Below, in pieces: positions 9,848 through 17,116 of a stretch of DNA of 34,586 nt (positions are counted from its first letter, which is position 1; the number at the start of each line of letters is the position of its first letter). Origin of the DNA: Gammaproteobacteria bacterium (GTDB lineage Bacteria > Pseudomonadota > Gammaproteobacteria > Pseudomonadales > Azotimanducaceae); contig JAPPHD010000010.1 in NCBI GenBank assembly GCA_028821125.1, forward strand, positions 1 through 34,586. Direction: 5' to 3'. Under the pieces are notes generated by a model that saw nothing but the letters and a program-made list of their open reading frames with translations, had not been told where the DNA came from and searched no databases. Made by a program: the position numbers and the translations under genes.

Positions 9848-10377
9848 TGTTGTCGCCCTACGGCGCACGCCGCATCCCGCGCGCGTTCGCCCCCAAGCGC
9901 GCACGCCGTTGCCAACGTCCCCGAACGCACGCGAATCTCCGCACACCTGCCTTCGCCTTTGACGAAAAGCGCGACTTCGAGATCCGGACCCGGCAGGTGC
10001 GCCCCGGCACGCTCAGGCCATTCGATGAGCTTGATCGATGCGCCGGCCATGTGTTCGTCGATGCCGATGAATTCGAGTTCACGGCTGTCGAGAATCCGAT
10101 AGAAGTCGAAATGGTAAACGCTGTACTCGTCATAGGGTTCAAGCAGCGTGTAGGTAGGGCTCTTGACCGCGCCCCGGAATCCGAACGCACGCAGTATGCC
10201 GCGTACCAGCGTGGTCTTTCCAGCACCGAGTTCGCCCCGCAGGAACACCACCGCATCGCCGCCGAAACCGTCCGCGGCCGCCAGCAGGCCAGCAAGTTCG
10301 GCGCCCAACTCAAGCGTCGCCTGTTCGTCGGCAAGAACTACCTTTCTCAAATCCATCGATCGCCGGGGAGCGGTCAT
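9844..10377 (-). CDS. tsaE: tRNA threonylcarbamoyladenosine biosynthesis ATPase TsaE
   Basis: TsaE is the P-loop ATPase that supports TsaB/TsaD in making t6A37 of ANN-decoding tRNAs. ATG at 10377 overlaps the nnr stop by 4 nt (ATGA). The protein is 177 residues with Walker A GELGAGKTT at 48-56, followed by the family signatures VKSPTYTLLEPY and HFDFYRI, then a WPER segment. The C-terminal tail after about residue 150 is longer than in E. coli TsaE and of low complexity. Its stop overlaps the amiB GTG. The nnr-tsaE-amiB chain of overlaps suggests translational coupling. Confidence 0.95.
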   Translation of the reverse strand: MTAPRRSMDLRKVVLADEQATLELGAELAGLLAAADGFGGDAVVFLRGELGAGKTTLVRGILRAFGFRGAVKSPTYTLLEPYDEYSVYHFDFYRILDSRELEFIGIDEHMAGASIKLIEWPERAGAHLPGPDLEVALFVKGEGRCAEIRVRSGTLATACALGGERARDAACAVGRQQ

Positions 10378-11822
10378 TGCAGCAACTCGGCGATCGGTTC
10401 GTAGAGGTCGGTTGCGATCAGCCCCCGCCGGCTGCCGCGCTCGGCGGCCAGGTCCGCCGCGCGACTGTGCAGGCAGGTGCCGATGACGGCTGAATCGGCT
10501 GCGCCAAGGCCCTGGGCAAGCAGGCCGCCGATGATGCCGCTGAGTACGTCGCCCATGCCCGCCGTTGCCATGCCCGGATTGCCGTGACTGCATACGCCGA
10601 GCAGCCTGTCTGCCGCGCAGACGGTGCCCGGGCCTTTCAGCACGGCCACCCCGCCTGTCGTGCCGGCGAGTTTCAGGGCCGATCCGGGCCGGTCTGCCTC
10701 CACCTCCGCCACGGTCGTCCCCAGCAAATGCGCCGCTTCGGCCGCGTGGGGCGTCACCACCGGCGCGGCGGCGGGCGCCGCATCGAGATCGGCCAGCCAA
10801 CGAAGCCCGTCGGCATCGATCAGCATCGGCCTGGGACACGCCACCGCCCTGGAGAACAGGCGTTCGCCCCAACTGGCGCGGCCGATACCGGGGCCGACGG
10901 CCAGCGCGGTCGCACGTTCGAGCAACTCAGCAACGGCATCCTCTTCGTCCGCGTCCTGCACCATTATTTCCGGGCGGCGCGCGAGGATCGCCGGACGGTG
11001 CGCCGCCCGCGTGACCACGCTCACCAGCCCGGCGCCGGTTCTGAGCGCCGCCTCGGCCGCCATGAGTACGGCGCCTCCCATATTGAAATCGCCGCCGACC
11101 ACAACCAGGTGGCCGGCGCGATGCTTGTACAGATCGACTCCCAGCGGAGGCAGCGACTCGCGCTCGAAGGTCAGCAGCGGACATCCGCGCACCCGGTCGA
11201 GAACCGATTGGGGCACGCCCAGGCCCGCATGCACGAGATCGCCTCGACACCTGAGCGCCGGGCCGGTGTGCAGGCCAAGCTTGGGCCCGATGAAACTCAC
11301 GGTCACATCGGCAAGCACGCTTTCACCCAATACGGCACCGGTATCGCCGCTGACGCCGGTTGGCACATCCACCGCCAGCACCGGCAGTCCACTCCCGTTG
11401 ATGCGGCCCACTGCCTCGGCAATTGCCTCCCTGGGAGGCCCTTTCAACCCCGTACCGAGCAACGCATCTACCAGCACCTCGCCGCGTACGGAAGCATCCG
11501 CCGGTTCCGGCGCAGCGCCGCGTTCCGCGGCCCATCGCCGGGCCAGCTCCGCATCGCCATGAAAATCCCCCTTGCCGACCTGAAGGATCTGCGCTTCGAT
11601 TCCGGTCTCCCGGGCCAGCCCCGCGATGACGTAGCCGTCACCCGCGTTGTTGCCCTTGCCGCAGAAAACGGTGATCGAGCGGGCCTGCGGCCAGCGCCCG
11701 GCCAACTCGTCGAAGGCCGCGCGGCCGGCGCGCAGCATGAGTTCGAAACCGGGAATACCGTGCTCGACGATGGCGATGCGGTCGAGTTCGCGGCATTGGG
11801 CGCTTGTATAAAGACTCGTCAC
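10374..11822 (-). CDS. nnr: Bifunctional NAD(P)HX epimerase/dehydratase
   Basis: This two-domain enzyme repairs hydrated NADH and NADPH. Residues 1 to about 215 form the epimerase (YjeF N-terminal) domain, with GKGNNAGDGYV and a PTGVSGDTG loop. The rest is the ADP-dependent dehydratase of the ribokinase fold, with KHRAGHLVVVGG, VVTPHAAEAAHLLG and the NPGMATAGMGDVLSG signature. The length of 482 is normal. The start is GTG at 11822, and no upstream or nearby internal start gives a better N-terminus. A perfect TATAAT lies 8 nt upstream of the GTG (11836 to 11831), so the mRNA may start at or within a few bases of the start codon. queG diverges from it. Confidence 0.96.
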   Translation of the reverse strand: MTSLYTSAQCRELDRIAIVEHGIPGFELMLRAGRAAFDELAGRWPQARSITVFCGKGNNAGDGYVIAGLARETGIEAQILQVGKGDFHGDAELARRWAAERGAAPEPADASVRGEVLVDALLGTGLKGPPREAIAEAVGRINGSGLPVLAVDVPTGVSGDTGAVLGESVLADVTVSFIGPKLGLHTGPALRCRGDLVHAGLGVPQSVLDRVRGCPLLTFERESLPPLGVDLYKHRAGHLVVVGGDFNMGGAVLMAAEAALRTGAGLVSVVTRAAHRPAILARRPEIMVQDADEEDAVAELLERATALAVGPGIGRASWGERLFSRAVACPRPMLIDADGLRWLADLDAAPAAAPVVTPHAAEAAHLLGTTVAEVEADRPGSALKLAGTTGGVAVLKGPGTVCAADRLLGVCSHGNPGMATAGMGDVLSGIIGGLLAQGLGAADSAVIGTCLHSRAADLAAERGSRRGLIATDLYEPIAELLQ

Positions 11823-11830
11823 CGCGGCGC

Positions 11831-11838
11831 ATTATACT
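11831..11838. promoter_or_regulatory. Overlapping divergent -10 elements for nnr and queG
   Basis: The 22-nt gap between the two divergent start codons contains TATAAT on the minus strand (11836 to 11831) and TATACT on the plus strand (11833-11838), sharing four base pairs. Each hexamer ends 6-8 nt before the start codon of the gene it faces. This places the expected transcription start at or next to the start codon. No good -35 hexamer was found for either direction, and neither gene has a ribosome-binding site. Confidence 0.5.
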
Positions 11839-11844
11839 GCGGCA

Positions 11845-13071
11845 ATGACGCCGAAAACGGCATCCGAAGAAGCGCTGGGCAACGACATCGAACGCTGGGC
11901 CACAGAGTTCGGCTTCGAGCAGGTCGGCATCGCCGGCGTGGACCTCTCCGACCAGGAGCCGCACGTGCGCCGCTGGCTCGAGCGGGGTTTCAACGGCGAG
12001 ATGGGGTATCTCGGGCGCAACGTCGAGAAGCGGCTGCACCCCCCGCTGCTGGAGGCCGGAACCTGCACCGTGATCTCCGCACGCATGAACTATCTTCCCG
12101 CCGACTCCGACCCCATCGAAACCCTCGCCGACCCGGACCGGGCCTACATCGCCCGTTACGCGCTCGGGCGCGACTATCACAAGCTGATGCGACGCCGCCT
12201 CGCGAAGCTCGCGAAGCGAATCGATGCCGCCGTACAGGGTGTGGACGCACGGTTTCGGGCGTTTACCGACAGCGCGCCCGTGCTCGAGAAAGCGCTCGGC
12301 GAGCAGGCGGGCCTCGGCTGGATCGGCAAGCACACGCTGCTCATCCACCCCGATGCGGGAAGCTGGTTCTTCATCGGGGAGATCTACACCAACATCCCGC
12401 TACCCCCGACACGGGCAGCGGAAAAGGACCGCTGCGGCAATTGCAGGGCCTGCATGACCGTCTGCCCCACCGGCGCCATCGTCGGGCCGAAGCTGCTCGA
12501 CGCACGGCGCTGCATCTCCTACCTGACCATCGAGCACAGGACATCCATACCCGAGGACCTGCGCCCGCTGGTCGGCAACCGCATCTTCGGCTGCGACGAC
12601 TGCCAGCTCCACTGCCCCTTCAACCGCGATCCGCAAACCACCCGTGAAGAAGCTTTCTGGCCGCGCGCGCTGGACGTTCATCCCGTCGGTTCCGCCTTCA
12701 TCCACGGCCACACGGCATCGGTAACGGGGAATGACGAGTCGTCCCGAGAGCCCGGCATCGCTCCAGCGGACAACTCGAACCGGGCAACGAAATCCGCCGG
12801 TTCGAACCGGCTCGACCGGGCTGCGCTCCTTGAACTGTTCGCCTGGGACGAGGCGACCTTTCTGCGCAACACCGAAGGATCCGCCCTGCGGCGCATCGAC
12901 TACGAACGCTGGCAGAGGAATCTGGCCGTGGCGCTCGGCAACGGGCCGCCCTCGCCGCAGGTCATTGAGGCAATACAGCAGCGACTACCCGGTGCGACGC
13001 CGATGGTGCGCGAACACCTGGAATGGGCGCTTGCGCGCCTGCAAGACGGGTCCGGGATCGATTGCACGTAG
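11845..13071 (+). CDS. queG: Epoxyqueuosine reductase QueG, with an internal insertion
   Basis: QueG carries out the last step of queuosine synthesis in tRNA, reducing epoxyqueuosine with cobalamin and two [4Fe-4S] clusters. The first cluster motif has Cys at about 197, 200, 203 and 207 (CGNCRACMTVCPTGAI). The second has Cys near 250, 253 and 257 (CDDCQLHCPFNR). The C-terminal HEAT-like part (LFAWDEATFLRNTEGSALRR) is standard. The protein is 408 residues, about 30 longer than E. coli QueG. The excess is a polar stretch encoded at roughly 12675-12806, between WPRALD and LDRAALL. ATG at 11845 has no clear ribosome-binding site. It faces nnr as in E. coli. Confidence 0.95.
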   Translation: MTPKTASEEALGNDIERWATEFGFEQVGIAGVDLSDQEPHVRRWLERGFNGEMGYLGRNVEKRLHPPLLEAGTCTVISARMNYLPADSDPIETLADPDRAYIARYALGRDYHKLMRRRLAKLAKRIDAAVQGVDARFRAFTDSAPVLEKALGEQAGLGWIGKHTLLIHPDAGSWFFIGEIYTNIPLPPTRAAEKDRCGNCRACMTVCPTGAIVGPKLLDARRCISYLTIEHRTSIPEDLRPLVGNRIFGCDDCQLHCPFNRDPQTTREEAFWPRALDVHPVGSAFIHGHTASVTGNDESSREPGIAPADNSNRATKSAGSNRLDRAALLELFAWDEATFLRNTEGSALRRIDYERWQRNLAVALGNGPPSPQVIEAIQQRLPGATPMVREHLEWALARLQDGSGIDCT

Positions 13072-13135
13072 CAGCGCCCGAAGCGGGGCTGCCGTTCGAC
13101 TCACGCCGAACGCCAACGGCAATCACGTTCGTTGT

Positions 13136-13789
13136 TCAGAACCTGATATCCGGGGACATGCCGTAGCCGATATCGACGCACGCCTCCTGGATGGGAACCA
13201 GCAGCAGGGGGTCCGCCAGGCTCCGATGCAAGTCGGGCGTTTCCGGAAGAGCGTCTTTAGGCACCACGCGCTCGAACAGCGCGAGAGCCGCCCGGTTCGT
13301 CATCGATGAGTTGAAATACAGTCCATCGATAAACGGATAGGACTCGTAGTAACCTCGAGCCCAGTTACGTGCATGGCGGCGCGGACCCGTCATCAACTTC
13401 ATCGACGCCCCGCTTTGAATCGGAAAAACGTCGGTCAGGTCGAGCAAACGCAGCGTCGAGCGGAATCGGAACGACACGAGCCACGGATGGCGGTCCCGAC
13501 GGTCCACTTCGCGGCTGTTTTGAAATACCTCCGCCAAGCATGTCGGGATGTCGCTCGCCAGGTACATGATCCCCCGGCTCTGCTGCCAAGGCCGGCCGTC
13601 GTCGTCCGGGAGATGATGATCGAACCTTGCGTCTGTGGGACCGAAACGACGGAGCGCGTTCCAGAGCGTCGCCCGCTCGCCGCCGCGCCGGTAAATCCGG
13701 TGCCAGCGTCGATCGCCTCCGACTTCCCGGATCGGCGGGTCGAGCGACCGAAGCCGGTCGGGGTCGGGGTGCCGCGGCAGTTTCGGCAC
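13136..13789 (-). CDS. RES-domain toxin (NAD+-degrading type)
   Basis: RES toxins deplete cellular NAD+ when not held by their antitoxin. The conserved Arg, Glu and Ser can be placed at R31 (RWHRIYR), E87 (YLASDIPTCLAEVFQ) and S161 or S162 (DGLYFNSSM). GTG at 13789, 17 nt after the antitoxin stop, gives 217 residues with the usual proline-rich opening (MPKLPRHPDPDRL). An ATG at 13864 would instead overlap the antitoxin by 58 nt and looks less likely. It is encoded downstream of its antitoxin on the same strand, as usual for this family. It converges on queG with a 64-nt gap and lies in an otherwise conserved housekeeping region, which suggests acquisition by transfer. Confidence 0.85.
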   Translation of the reverse strand: MPKLPRHPDPDRLRSLDPPIREVGGDRRWHRIYRRGGERATLWNALRRFGPTDARFDHHLPDDDGRPWQQSRGIMYLASDIPTCLAEVFQNSREVDRRDRHPWLVSFRFRSTLRLLDLTDVFPIQSGASMKLMTGPRRHARNWARGYYESYPFIDGLYFNSSMTNRAALALFERVVPKDALPETPDLHRSLADPLLLVPIQEACVDIGYGMSPDIRF

Positions 13790-13806
13790 TGAATGGGCAG
13801 GTCCGG

Positions 13807-14385
13807 CTAAAGGTTGCGCGCCAGCGCTTTCACCAGTTCCACGTCCCGGCCGGTCTCCAGCCAACCGAGGGGCGACAGCACCGTATCCGCCCCATCGCCG
13901 ATGGACAGATCGGCATTCGGCGTTTCATACCAGCTCAGGATGCCAAGCGGATGGATCGATTGCGGCAGCAACCGGTTCACCTGACCGATGTTGGGTATCA
14001 GCTTGCCGTTGCGAAACTGAAAGTCCGGCAAAAGCCGCTTGCTTTCCAACCGAAAGCTGTAGAGCGAACGTTCGGAGATCAACTGGTGTACACGGCCAGG
14101 CGTCACCCGTAGCGTTTGGCTCACTTCATCCGGCGTCAAACTAAATTCCACCAGCGCCGCAAACCGGACGGCGCCTTCTGCGACCAGGTCGCGCCCGGAG
14201 GTGCGTTCGAAACGCAGGCCGCCGTCCCGCAGGACGTTCTGCTCGGCAGTGGTAAGACCGCTGGCAATGCTATCGCGGACCATCGGCTCCATAAGGCCGA
14301 GCACGCGCTCGAGCGCCGACTCCAGGGCTTGCCGGCTGGAAATTCCGCGCGCTTGCAGGTATTCGCGTTCGTATCGAACTGCCAT
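13807..14385 (-). CDS. Antitoxin of the RES/Xre (DUF2384-like) type
   Basis: This 192-residue protein precedes the RES toxin on the same strand. The middle part (SLTPDEVSQTLRVTPGRVHQL, about 82-102) reads as a helix-turn-helix. The C-terminal part (IHPLGILSWYETPNADLSIG, then SPLGWLETGRDVELVKAL) resembles the DUF2384 toxin-binding domain with its W-pattern and tG.d.eV ending. It should neutralise the toxin and repress the operon. ATG at 14385 has a GGAAG ribosome-binding site. The N-terminal 80 residues are not a typical Xre HTH, so this is a divergent member of the family. Confidence 0.75.
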   Translation of the reverse strand: MAVRYEREYLQARGISSRQALESALERVLGLMEPMVRDSIASGLTTAEQNVLRDGGLRFERTSGRDLVAEGAVRFAALVEFSLTPDEVSQTLRVTPGRVHQLISERSLYSFRLESKRLLPDFQFRNGKLIPNIGQVNRLLPQSIHPLGILSWYETPNADLSIGDGADTVLSPLGWLETGRDVELVKALARNL

Positions 14386-14397
14386 GGTACTTCCGGC

Positions 14398-14460
14398 AGA
14401 CTAACTGAATCTAATTTTCTTAGGAAAAGTTAGTCTAGGCGCCACGAACAAGAAAATCAA
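14398..14460 (-). promoter_or_regulatory. Promoter and palindromic operator of the toxin-antitoxin operon
   Basis: On the minus strand TTGATT (14460 to 14455) and TAGACT (14437 to 14432) are separated by 17 nt and form a plausible -35/-10 pair. A perfect 9-bp inverted repeat, AGACTAACT at 14398-14406 and AGTTAGTCT at 14428-14436, covers the -10. A smaller one (TTTTC at 14415-14419, GAAAA at 14424-14428) is nested inside. The layout fits autorepression by the antitoxin. Confidence 0.6.
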
Positions 14461-14481
14461 TGCCGGGCAAGACTCCGTGTT

Positions 14482-14500
14482 TCCCGGCCGGGGGCCGGGA
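14482..14500. terminator. GC-rich hairpin between the antitoxin promoter and orn
   Basis: TCCCGGCC at 14482-14489 pairs perfectly with GGCCGGGA at 14493-14500 around a 3-nt loop. It lies 17 nt beyond the orn stop, in the right place for a terminator, but no T-run follows on the minus strand. It may act with Rho or protect a 3' end. Confidence 0.4.
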
Positions 14501-14517
14501 GTTGCGGTGGCGGGCTG

Positions 14518-15069
14518 CTACGCCTGTACCAGCCTGAAAAAGTGTTCCCGGTAATAGGCGAGTTCGGCAATCGACTCCCGGATGTCCGCCAGCGCCGTAT
14601 GCTCGTTCTTTTTCGAAAACCCCGCCATCAGCTCGGGACGCCAGCGCCTCGCCAGTTCCTTGATGCTGCTGACGTCAATATTCCGGTAGTGCAGCCAGCC
14701 TTCCAGGTCTGGCATGTAGCGCGCCAGGAAACGGCGGTCCTGCCAGATGGTGTTGCCGCACAGCGGCGATGTGCCCTGCTCGACATGGCGTTTGAGAAAG
14801 TCCAGGGTCGCCCTCTCCGCATCCTGTTCCGACAGCCGGCTGGCCCGAACCCGATCGAGCAGGCCGGACGCACCGTGGTGGGTGCGATTCCACTCGTCCA
14901 TGCCGTCGAGCCGTTCGGTTGGCTGGGCGATGGCAACGACCGGGCCTTCCGCAACGATGGCTAGTTCGTTGTCGGTGACCATGGTGGCGATTTCGATGAT
15001 GACATCGCGCACGGGGTCGAGGCCTGTCATCTCCAGGTCGATCCAGACGAGTCGGGCTTCCGCTGCCAT
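14518..15069 (-). CDS. orn: Oligoribonuclease
   Basis: Orn degrades di- to pentanucleotides to mononucleotides, including pGpG from cyclic-di-GMP turnover. It is a DEDDh 3'-5' exonuclease. D11 and E13 are in [12 protein letters not shown], and the later [12 protein letters not shown] and [11 protein letters not shown] motifs complete the site. ATG at 15069 gives 183 residues, close to the 181 of E. coli. Starts further upstream would run into the probable promoter (TATAGT at 15113 to 15108). E. coli has rsgA and psd near orn; here rsgA is absent, and yacG diverges from orn. Confidence 0.96.
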   Translation of the reverse strand: MAAEARLVWIDLEMTGLDPVRDVIIEIATMVTDNELAIVAEGPVVAIAQPTERLDGMDEWNRTHHGASGLLDRVRASRLSEQDAERATLDFLKRHVEQGTSPLCGNTIWQDRRFLARYMPDLEGWLHYRNIDVSSIKELARRWRPELMAGFSKKNEHTALADIRESIAELAYYREHFFRLVQA

Positions 15070-15107
15070 CTTGTGCTTCAGCAATCCAGCAGGTATGCGC
15101 CCGGCCA

Positions 15108-15153
15108 ACTATAGCAGGCGGCGCTGCCCCTCCGCCTGCATTAGCGTTATGCT
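15108..15153. promoter_or_regulatory. Divergent orn/yacG promoter region with an inverted repeat
   Basis: A minus-strand TATAGT (15113 to 15108) faces orn and a plus-strand TATGCT (15148-15153) faces yacG. Between them is a perfect 8-bp inverted repeat, GCAGGCGG at 15114-15121 and CCGCCTGC at 15132-15139, with a 10-nt loop. The repeat lies upstream of both -10 candidates, where an operator or the -35 contacts would be. The -35 boxes themselves are poor matches. Confidence 0.4.
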
Positions 15154-15205
15154 CCTGCGGGCGAGAGCCGAGTTTGGAGCGCCGAGTCAGTCCGAGCGAT
15201 CCGTC

Positions 15206-15400
15206 ATGTCCGACACACCACGCATCCTGGCCTGTCCGACCTGCAAGAAGCCGGTCAGGTGGACGCCGTCGAATTCGTACCGGCCGTTCTGCTCGAAGCG
15301 GTGCCGGCTCATCGATTTCGGCGCCTGGGCGAACGAAAGCCACAAGATTCCCGGCCAGGAGTTCGACGACGTGCTGTCGGAGGACATAGATCCGAGGTAG
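15206..15400 (+). CDS. yacG: YacG, zinc-binding DNA gyrase inhibitor
   Basis: YacG is a small protein known to bind GyrB and block gyrase binding to DNA. The 64-residue protein has the expected zinc ligands C10, C13, C29 and C33 (CPTC and FCSKRC), followed by the RLIDFGAWANE signature. The acidic tail DDVLSEDIDPR is also typical. ATG at 15206 has only a weak upstream site. In many relatives yacG sits with coaE and pilus genes; here it is between orn and a rhodanese gene. Its last codons carry the GAGG that probably serves the next gene. Confidence 0.94.
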   Translation: MSDTPRILACPTCKKPVRWTPSNSYRPFCSKRCRLIDFGAWANESHKIPGQEFDDVLSEDIDPR

Positions 15401-15404
15401 ACCC

Positions 15405-16208
15405 ATTCAATCGGCAAGACTCATAGAAGCGGGCGACCTGAACCTGGACGAGACCGGCCTGGTCGTCCAGGTGGTGGAGCCGGCCAGTTACAGGGCCGCC
15501 CATTTGCCCGGCGCGATACTGGTCGAGCCGCGTGAACTGGTCTGCGGCATAGCGCCGGCCACCGGGCGCCTGCCCGGCCCGGAACGGTTGACGGCGCTCT
15601 TCTCGCGCATCGGGTACCGGCCGGATCTGGACATCGTCGCCTGCGACGACGAGGGGGGCGGCTGGGCCGGCCGCTTCCTGTGGACGCTCGACGTGATCGG
15701 CCACAGGAACTGGGGATATCTGAACGGCGGTGTCCACGCCTGGATCTCCGCCGGGCGCCGCGTCGAAACCGGCGCCGGCCCGTACCCGGTACCGACGCGC
15801 GTGAGTCTGGAAATCGACACCGAACCCATCGCCGAGGCCGACGATGTCGTGAACGCCATCGGCGATTCGGGCCAGGTCATCTGGGACGTTCGGTCCGCCG
15901 AGGAATTTCACGGCCTCCGGCGGGCGGCCCGACGCGCCGGGCACATTCCGGGCGCCGTCAACCTCGACTGGCTGGCGCTCAAGAACCCGTACGACAGCCA
16001 GCGCCTGGTACGTGATATCGAGGGCCTGCTGAGCCGGCACGGCATCGGGCCCGACAAGTCCATCATCACCCATTGCCAGACGCATCATCGCTCGGGGCTC
16101 TCCTACCTGGTCGGCAGGCTGCTGGGATATCCGAACATCAGGGCCTATCACGGCTCCTGGTCGGAGTGGGGCAATCGCGACGACCTGCCCGTGACGCTCA
16201 ATGAGTAG
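15405..16208 (+). CDS. Tandem-domain rhodanese (thiosulfate sulfurtransferase), probable ATT start
   Basis: Two rhodanese domains are present. The first (inactive) has DDEGGGWAGRFLWTLDVIGH. The second has WDVRSAEEF and the active-site loop THCQTHHRSG with the catalytic Cys. It should move sulfane sulfur from thiosulfate to cyanide or thiols. The first ordinary start, GTG at 15471, would cut off the first beta strand. The frame is open from 15390, and bases 15405-15470 encode RLIEAGDLNLDETGLVVQV, which fits the domain's beginning. Between the in-frame stop (15387-15389) and 15471 there is no ATG, GTG or TTG. ATT at 15405 has GAGG 7 nt upstream and lies 4 nt after the yacG stop. From there the protein is 267 residues, near the 281 of SseA. 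Confidence 0.8.
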   Translation: MQSARLIEAGDLNLDETGLVVQVVEPASYRAAHLPGAILVEPRELVCGIAPATGRLPGPERLTALFSRIGYRPDLDIVACDDEGGGWAGRFLWTLDVIGHRNWGYLNGGVHAWISAGRRVETGAGPYPVPTRVSLEIDTEPIAEADDVVNAIGDSGQVIWDVRSAEEFHGLRRAARRAGHIPGAVNLDWLALKNPYDSQRLVRDIEGLLSRHGIGPDKSIITHCQTHHRSGLSYLVGRLLGYPNIRAYHGSWSEWGNRDDLPVTLNE

Positions 16209-16242
16209 GCGGCTTCCCTCGGCGGTCCTGACGGGAGCCTGA

Positions 16243-17073
16243 ATGCCCATGCCCGACAGGCTCTTCGCCGCCGTCCAGCGCCAGTTGCCGCAACACGCCC
16301 TGACAAGCTGGATGGGGAGGCTGGCGGCATCCGAGACCGTCTGGATCAAGGACACGTTCATTCGCATCTTCAGCACCATCTACGAGGTCGACCTGACCGA
16401 TGCCGAGCGGCCGCACCAGAGCGACTACCGCTCGTTCAACGATTTCTTCACCCGGGCGCTCAAGCCGGGCTCGCGTCCCTTCCCCGCGGACAGCCGGAGT
16501 ATCGCCTCGCCCGCCGACGGCACTGTCAGCCAGAGCGGGCGGATCGAGACGGGAACGCTGTTGCAGGCCAAGGGCGTTCGATATTCCCTGCACTCGCTTG
16601 CCGGCCAACTGGGCGACGGATTCGACGGCGGAAACTTCGTCACCGTCTACCTGGCGCCGCACAACTACCATCGCGTGCACACGCCCTGTGCGGGCGAACT
16701 CACCGCTGCACAGGCGATACCGGGCGCGCTCTATTCGGTGAACGAAGCAACGGAAGCGTCGGTGCCGGATCTTTTCTGCCGGAACGAACGGCTGGTCTGC
16801 CGCCTCGCCACGCCCTGCGGGGACCTGCTGATCGTGCTGGTCGGCGCGCTGATCGTCGGCAGCATCGTCACACCCTGGGCCGGCCCCGCATCTCCCCATG
16901 CCGGCCCGGAAACGCATCGGCCGAATCAGGTTATGTCCACCGGCGACGAACTGGCGCGATTCCAATTGGGGTCGACGGTGATCCTGTGTACCCCGCCCGG
17001 GTCCGCCCGCCTCGATACACTGCCGACCGGCAAATCGTTAAGGGTGGGCGAAGCGATCGGGGCGTGGACCTGA
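16243..17073 (+). CDS. psd: Phosphatidylserine decarboxylase
   Basis: Psd makes phosphatidylethanolamine from phosphatidylserine at the inner membrane. It is a self-cleaving pyruvoyl enzyme. The LGST motif places cleavage before S244, which becomes the pyruvoyl group of the short alpha chain. The catalytic Asp is in SPADGTV and a conserved His is in NYHRVHTP. It is 276 residues, in the range of proteobacterial Psd. ATG at 16243 has GGGAG upstream; the second ATG at 16249 is possible. It lies 34 nt after the rhodanese gene, probably in the same transcript as yacG, and converges on the molybdoenzyme gene. Confidence 0.96.
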   Translation: MPMPDRLFAAVQRQLPQHALTSWMGRLAASETVWIKDTFIRIFSTIYEVDLTDAERPHQSDYRSFNDFFTRALKPGSRPFPADSRSIASPADGTVSQSGRIETGTLLQAKGVRYSLHSLAGQLGDGFDGGNFVTVYLAPHNYHRVHTPCAGELTAAQAIPGALYSVNEATEASVPDLFCRNERLVCRLATPCGDLLIVLVGALIVGSIVTPWAGPASPHAGPETHRPNQVMSTGDELARFQLGSTVILCTPPGSARLDTLPTGKSLRVGEAIGAWT

Positions 17074-17116
17074 CCGGCCCGGCTCACTGCCCGCCGGCAA
17101 TCACCCGACGCCGGTA

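Noticed and set aside
10584-12647. A 687-codon plus-strand open frame
   Set aside because: It covers nnr antisense and then queG in a wrong frame; both are clear genes, so this is a by-product of high GC.
13091-13120. Terminator between queG and the toxin
   Set aside because: Only short alternative stems (CGTTCG/CGAACG and GCCGTT/AACGGC) are present, with no T-run on either strand.
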